Assembly (NCBI GenBank): GCA_013180625.2
Contig: SNVD02013042.1
Location: 1-64,000, forward strand
Source of the DNA: Boswellia sacra
Lineage: Eukaryota; Streptophyta; Magnoliopsida; Sapindales; Burseraceae
Direction of reading: 5' to 3'
DNA: 64,000 nt
A program made the position numbers and the translations under genes. The notes beneath the pieces were generated by a model. That model was not told the origin of the DNA. It saw nothing but the letters and a program-made list of their open reading frames with translations, and did not search any database. Numbering within the stretch: position 1 is the first letter of the stretch; the number at the start of each line of letters is the position of its first letter. Of the stretch, positions 59,448-64,000 are shown piece after piece.

Positions 59448-60857
59448 TGATGCGTTCGAAACTAGCAAGTATACTAGTCGCACAAGTAATAAAGTGATAA
59501 GTAGATATCGTTCCCATGAGGATTGATTCTAATTGAATTTGTTATTTTCCAGCAATAATAAACTAAACAGGAGGGGTTTTGTTGATTGATTAACTAAACT
59601 TAATACGAAAGCAAATGAAGAATACCACAAAGCAAAGTTAAATGGAGTGAAAAATCAATGAGAGCCACTTGGTTAAGAGTTCATTCTCTGCCACAAGATA
59701 TGAATTTGTGAATTAACATAGAATTGTAATCCAATTACAGCATTGAAGTTATCAACCGTAGATAACAACAAGCTCTGTTATCCCAATCTTGCCTTACTTT
59801 GTTGTTAAATAAAACAAGCTCTTTATTTAATCTCTATCCATTAAACAACCTAGAACAAGCTCTCTGAGTTTAATTCAATGGATGCATTATGATGAGAAAG
59901 ATAGGTTGATCTAAGCAATAAACACACAAGCTCGATTATTTAACCTAGGTTGTATTCTCCAATTGCAATCTCTGATCACAATTTTGCTACTAAGGATTAG
60001 AAATTCAAGACAATTACGGATCAATATTTCTACTCTAGCAATAGACAACAACCAGATTATATTCAGTTGGCCATTCCAAATACAATCAGCAAGCAATCAT
60101 AAGCATTAGATATGGGAAAATACAAGCAACTTCAATTCGAGAATTGGATAACAACTTCTTGCACAATCAACTCACAAAAACCATATCAAGGGCTTTGAAA
60201 TCACCCTCAACCAATTCAGATTTAGTTACACATATTCAGAAACAATACAAATACAATACAATATGGAGACATTCCAGAAAATGGAAGGAAAAGGGAAAAC
60301 TTAGCAAATTTGATGAAAATCTCTCAAGATTGTAGTTCTTCATCTTTCCAAGCCTTCAATCTCCTTCAAGAACTCCAAGAGATGAGAGAAATCCAAAGAT
60401 GCAGCCTTCTCCACGTTCTCCCCTCTTCAAGTTATGAAATAAAACCCTAAAATGTGTTTAAATACTCTGCTACAGTAACGTGCTACAGTGTCCCATATTA
60501 TACATGCTATAGTGATGTTGTGGAATTACATTTCTACACTTCTCACACTGTTTTGATTACAACTTTCGGTACACTGAATGGATTCATAAACCGTAAATTT
60601 CTCCAAAAAGTAGACTTCAAGAGCTTTTCAACGGTATATGATATGTCATCGGGTTCATTGTATATCAATACAATTAAATCCGAGAAGATGTTTGACTAGC
60701 AGAGGTGAAAATGAAGGGTTTTACTCCATTTTTGTGCAAGTTGCTCCAAAACTCCTACAAACATCAAAACCACACAAAAACATAAAAATACCAAGGAATA
60801 TAGCAAAGAAACATGGACGAATTGATATGAAAATGATATATAAATAGACACTTATCA
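59448..60857 (-). repeat. 5' LTR of Athila-like element B
   Basis: 1,410 bp, TGATGCG..CTTATCA, followed by the ATGAT target duplication. Close match to 50985-52392 with scattered single-base changes. Confidence 0.93.
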
Positions 60858-60862
60858 ATGAT

Positions 60863-61408
60863 TTCACTTGGTGGTTTTGACCGAGCTTTATACTGTCCTT
60901 TAACTGCTGATATTTGCCACATGTTTGTACTAATTGCTTGTCAACTTTTGCATCTGATAGGCTGGTCAGGGTGCTCTACTTTTGAATATTCTTTCTAAAT
61001 ACTCTGAAGGTGAAGTATATTTATGCCTACTTATTCATGTGATTTTTCTTTTTCTATAGGATTCTTTTCTTTCATTGATAAATGGTTGGACTATGATTCC
61101 ATCTTGTATATTTTGCATACTGATTTAGTGCTTTACCTCACTGTTGTAATTATTTGTTGATAGCAGCGTTTTCTTAAATGGTTGAGGGAAAAAATGAATG
61201 TGGACGGAAGCCTGGACTGGCTGGTAAATTTGATTACCACTATTGAGCTATTATATAATTCCAAGCAATGAACACTCGGGATTCAATGCCTATAGGTTCA
61301 GTCTCCACTTGCATAAACCAAACCTCTTTTTTTCTGTTATTTTCACGATCAATAAACCCTTAGCTCTTTGCATTGTTCTTTGTCTAATCATCTATAGCAC
61401 GAAAACTT
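60863..61408 (+). other. Host flank of element B with exon-like pieces
   Basis: Two short segments flanked by AG and GT can be read on plus: 60961-61009 (AGQGALLLNILSKYSE) and 61167-61223 (RFLKWLREKMNVDGSLDWL, 19 codons). With EHASYEEITESK before the insertion they may be leftovers of one gene interrupted by element B, but their phases do not join cleanly and I do not recognise the protein. Confidence 0.35.
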
Positions 61409-61936
61409 ATGGCGAGCATTTCAAACTCGCTGTCACTGAAGCACAACCTCTCTTTCTACTGCCCTCACTCTTTATCGCTCAATCAAATTCGCCATCCCTC
61501 TTCGTTGCCTTTTGGCAGAAGCTTTTAGAGAAGAAGCTACGTCGTCGCCTCCTTAGCTTTTGCTAATGAAAATCGGGAGTTAGTGTTTTATTTATTTATT
61601 TATTTTTGGACTTTGTTAAGCTACTGGAATGAATGTTTTGAGTTAATTGGAAGTGGTTTTGTTAGGTTTGTGATCGTTGGAGCTGGATATGTAGCTAGGA
61701 CTTTTGTCGAGCATGGAATGGCCAATGGAAGCCTTTGTATTGTCTGTAAAGAGGTGATTCGCCTTTGCGATAGCTTGATTGATTGATAGTAAAAATATCG
61801 GTACTATCAGTGTTGATTTGAGTGCATTTACTAGTACTTTAATTTTGTTTGCGGGTAACTGATTGTGAAAATTTATTGATTGATTATGGCAGGCTTATGC
61901 GCCTTTGAGCATCTAGCATTGACAAAAGGCTACTTG
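61409..61936 (+). pseudogene. Monodehydroascorbate reductase gene fragment, interrupted
   Basis: MDHAR regenerates ascorbate with NAD(P)H in organelles and cytosol. Exon 1 (61409-61578) encodes a Ser-rich organelle-targeting start, MASISNSLSLKHNLSFYCPH, then a TAG at codon 40, then SLAFANENRE. Exon 2 (61666-61753) reads FVIVGAGYVARTFVEHGMAN and GSLCIVCKE; residues of the FAD-binding glycine loop are missing compared with the family. Exon 3 starts at 61893 with AYAP, followed by a small deletion, then ALTKGYL out of frame, and is cut at 61,936 by the copia LTR. Splice phases fit. The stop, the shortened glycine loop, the frameshift and the insertion all say pseudogene. Likely a chloroplast/mitochondrial form. 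Confidence 0.82.
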
Positions 61937-63790
61937 TGTTAGCCCTAAGGCTACATGATAATTTTGATGTTAACAATACACATTGATTAATTGAGATTTA
62001 CTAACATGTTTATTTATGTGCAAGAGTAAGATCATTGAAATAATTTTAAAATCAAGAAGAGGCTTATTAAAATGAAGTGTTGAAGCTAAGGAGAAGACTA
62101 CATGTTAAAGGCACCAAAGTTTAAGAAAAAGGATTGACTCAAGGAATGTGACACATGAGCAATGTTCAATCAATTGGTCATATATATCTCTAAAAATATC
62201 CAAATGACATGATTCTTGAGCCTTTGAAAAGCTTACTCAATTTATAACATTTCATATGTTTTAATGAAATTCAAATTTCAAGTGCAAGGTTGTCCAAATC
62301 ATCATGCAAGTTGAAAGACAAATGGAAGCAGCTGACATGAGCACCGAATACTCCTTTGGACATATCTTGAGCTAGAAAATCAAAATGACTTGATTCTTAT
62401 GGCATTGGAAAGATGACTTAATGAAGAACATTTCATATGTTTGAAAAAATTCAAATTTCAAACATAAGGCCGGCATAATTGACATGCAATTCGGTGGACT
62501 GACACAGAGAAGAAAAATCAACTCACATGAGCACCGAATGGTGTTTTGGCCATATCATAAAATAGAGATATCCAAATGCTTTGATTCTTAATGTTTTGAA
62601 AAGCTTATTCAAGTATGCAGATCTTTTATGTTTTGAAGAAATTCAAATTTCAAACGGAAGGCTGACAGAATTATTATTATTGAATTTGGTGAACTGACAC
62701 AAGAAAGAAAAATCAAGTCATATGAGCACCGAATGGTGTTTTGGCCATATCTTGAGCTACAAATATCCAAATGACTTGATTCTTGATGCGTTGGAAAGCG
62801 TATTCAAGCTTCCAAATCTTTTATGTTTTGAAAATTTTCAAATTTCAAACGAAACATTGATAAAAATGGCAGACAAAATTACAGTTTTTATGGTGGGTAG
62901 AAAATTTGGAGTTGGTGTCTTCACTTGTTCAAGTTCATCTCATTTGCCTATAAAAGGAGCCCTTCTCCCATGCATTCAGTAAGACAAAAAGAAAAGAGAA
63001 GCATCTATCAAGCAAAAAAAAATAAAAAGAGAAATATCAAGTTTAGAGAGCTTTTATATTCTTTATCTACTCTTTGAAGAGAGTTGTACTTTTGTTGTAA
63101 GAATTTTCTTTGTTCTTGTATTGTGGTGAGAGTGAGATCTTCTTGTAAAGGATAAAAGTTATCCTTGAGAGAACTCTTTCCTTAGTGAGGTTGTTCATCA
63201 AGAAGAACTCTTTGTGTGGTGTTATCAAGAGTTGAAGAAAGTTGCCTTGGTGAGGTTGTTCATCAAGAAGAACTCTTGGTGTGGTGTTATCAAGAGGTGA
63301 GGAAAGTTGCCTTGGTGAGGTTGTTCATCAAGAAGAACTCTTGGTGTGGTGTGAACAAGGGTTGAAGGAAGTTGCCTTGGTGAGGTTGTTCATCAAGAAG
63401 AACTCTTGGTGTGGTGTTATCCAGAGTTGAAAGAAAAAGTCTTGGTGAGGTTGTTCATCAAGCAAGTTGTAAAGATTTCTACAACTTAGTGGAAAGCTTA
63501 GCTCGTGGAGCTAGGAGCCCGTGGACGTAGGCAAGGTTTGCCGAACCACGTAAATTGAGTTTGCACTCTCTCTATCCCTTTCCTCTTTACATTTACTTGC
63601 ACTTGTGATTGTTCATCATTATTATTCTTTTGATTGCATCTTTGATAAATTCTAATTTCATCTTCTTCACCTTTATTCTCAAAGAAAGAGTGAACTAATT
63701 TTGATCTTTCAAGAAAAGTTTTCTAAATCCGTTTTGATAAATAAAAACCCAATTCACCCCCCCTCTTGGGTTGCCATACCTGGGTCAACA
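61937..63790 (+). repeat. 5' LTR of SIRE-like element 2 with expanded internal repeats
   Basis: TGTTAGCCCTAAGG..GGGTCAACA, 1,854 bp. Three copies of the roughly 190-bp unit (GCACCGAAT at 62341, 62531 and 62726). TATA box TATAAAAG at 62949-62956. A 65-bp tandem array downstream at 63176-63470. Confidence 0.9.
63176..63470 (+). repeat. 65-bp tandem repeats in the LTR of element 2
   Basis: Units starting GTTGCCTTGGTGAGG at 63241, 63306 and 63371 (exact 65-bp period), with partial units on either side. The element 1 LTRs have a simpler version of the same area (AACTCTTGGTGTGG twice). Confidence 0.88.
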
Positions 63791-63846
63791 AGTGGTATCA
63801 GAGTAAGGTTGCTCAATTTTTTAAATCTTTAATCGATTTTTGAGCT

Positions 63847-64000
63847 ATGACAACTTTTAATTCAACTTCATATGTTGAGGGACTTTCTATCTCTAGACCT
63901 CCATTTTTTAATGGAAGTGATTACTCTTATTGGAAAACTAGAATGAGTATTTTCTTGAAATCTTTTGATTATGATTTGTGGTCTATTGTTTTGGAAGGAC
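63847..64000 (+). CDS. Copia gag start, SIRE-like element 2 (partial)
   Basis: Open frame from ATG 63847 to the edge: MTTFNSTSYVEGLSISRPP, then NGSDYSYWKTRMSIFLK. Homologous to the gag at 7565 without the stop-causing changes in the part seen. Whether the rest is intact cannot be told. Confidence 0.8.
   Translation, partial: MTTFNSTSYVEGLSISRPPFFNGSDYSYWKTRMSIFLKSFDYDLWSIVLEG

Larger units (their letters stand above)
50985..60857 (-). mobile_element. Athila-like non-autonomous element B carrying LOG and virus-like NABP genes
   Basis: 9,873-bp element flanked by ATGAT (50980-50984 and 60858-60862). LTRs 50985-52392 (1,408 bp) and 59448-60857 (1,410 bp). PBS at the right, polypurine tract at the left, transcription on minus. 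In element order: gag and protease (59341-56852, broken), NABP-like frame (56282-55662, open), hairpin/G-box repeats (55360-55190), LOG-type gene (about 54930-54345, broken once), and 2 kb of non-coding 3' region. No RT, RNase H or integrase. Same plan as element A but with full-length gag, so the cargo was present before the two copies separated. Confidence 0.93.
61937..64000 (+). mobile_element. SIRE-like copia element 2, 5' part
   Basis: Same family as 6057-13207: LTR 61937-63790, PBS-like TGGTATCAGAGT at 63793-63804, and gag from ATG 63847. It continues past the right edge. It interrupts the MDHAR pseudogene. Confidence 0.92.

Noticed and set aside
1..64000. tRNA, rRNA, CRISPR, operon or riboswitch features
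   Set aside because: None seen; the window is plant nuclear DNA, and the PBS motifs that resemble tRNA ends are part of retrotransposons.

Overview
The window is nuclear DNA from a flowering plant, most likely a eudicot. It has intron-split plant genes (a PDR-type ABCG transporter, the start of an MFSD5/MOT2-type transporter gene, a monodehydroascorbate reductase), AT-rich intergenic DNA, and layers of Ty1/copia and Ty3/gypsy LTR retrotransposons. The species cannot be named from the sequence alone.

Layout. 1-3,990: minus-strand first half of a full-size ABCG (PDR) transporter gene, seven exons seen, 3' half beyond the left edge. 3,990-6,051: AT-rich intergenic DNA. 6,057-13,207: complete but decayed SIRE-like copia element with a near-perfect 5-bp target-site duplication (TSD). 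13,697-14,170: remnant of a Tat-type gypsy LTR. 14,171-20,852: very AT-rich DNA with no recognisable gene. 20,853-21,440: short LTR with primer-binding site (PBS) from another element. 21,441-31,075: degenerate minus-strand Tat/Ogre-like gypsy element whose two LTR copies lie in inverted orientation. 31,500-32,645: copia RT/RNase H fragment. 32,661-45,560: minus-strand Tork-like copia element split by a 9.3-kb Athila-like element (34,440-43,752, TSD ATAAC). 45,924-47,843: Tat-type LTR. 48,357-48,884: gypsy gag fragment. 49,699-50,132: first two exons of an MFSD5/MOT2 family gene. 50,985-60,857: second 9.9-kb Athila-like element of the same family (TSD ATGAT). 61,409-61,936: monodehydroascorbate reductase pseudogene cut by a second SIRE-like copia element (61,937 to the right edge).

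The most unusual content is the pair of Athila-like elements. Each has LTRs, a PBS of the tRNA-Asp type, a polypurine tract, and gag plus an aspartic protease, but no reverse transcriptase, RNase H or integrase. Where pol should be, each carries two sense-oriented cargo genes: an intronless LOG-type gene (cytokinin riboside 5'-monophosphate phosphoribohydrolase family), and a small basic, cysteine-rich protein resembling the nucleic-acid-binding proteins of carlaviruses and relatives. Between them lies an array of about 67-bp repeats, each with a CACGTG G-box and a short hairpin; the hairpin stems show a compensatory base change between units. The two LOG copies are broken at different sites, so their common ancestor was probably intact. 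I read this as a non-autonomous retrotransposon family that replaced pol with a captured hormone gene and a virus-like RNA-binding gene, and that depends on autonomous Athila relatives for mobility.
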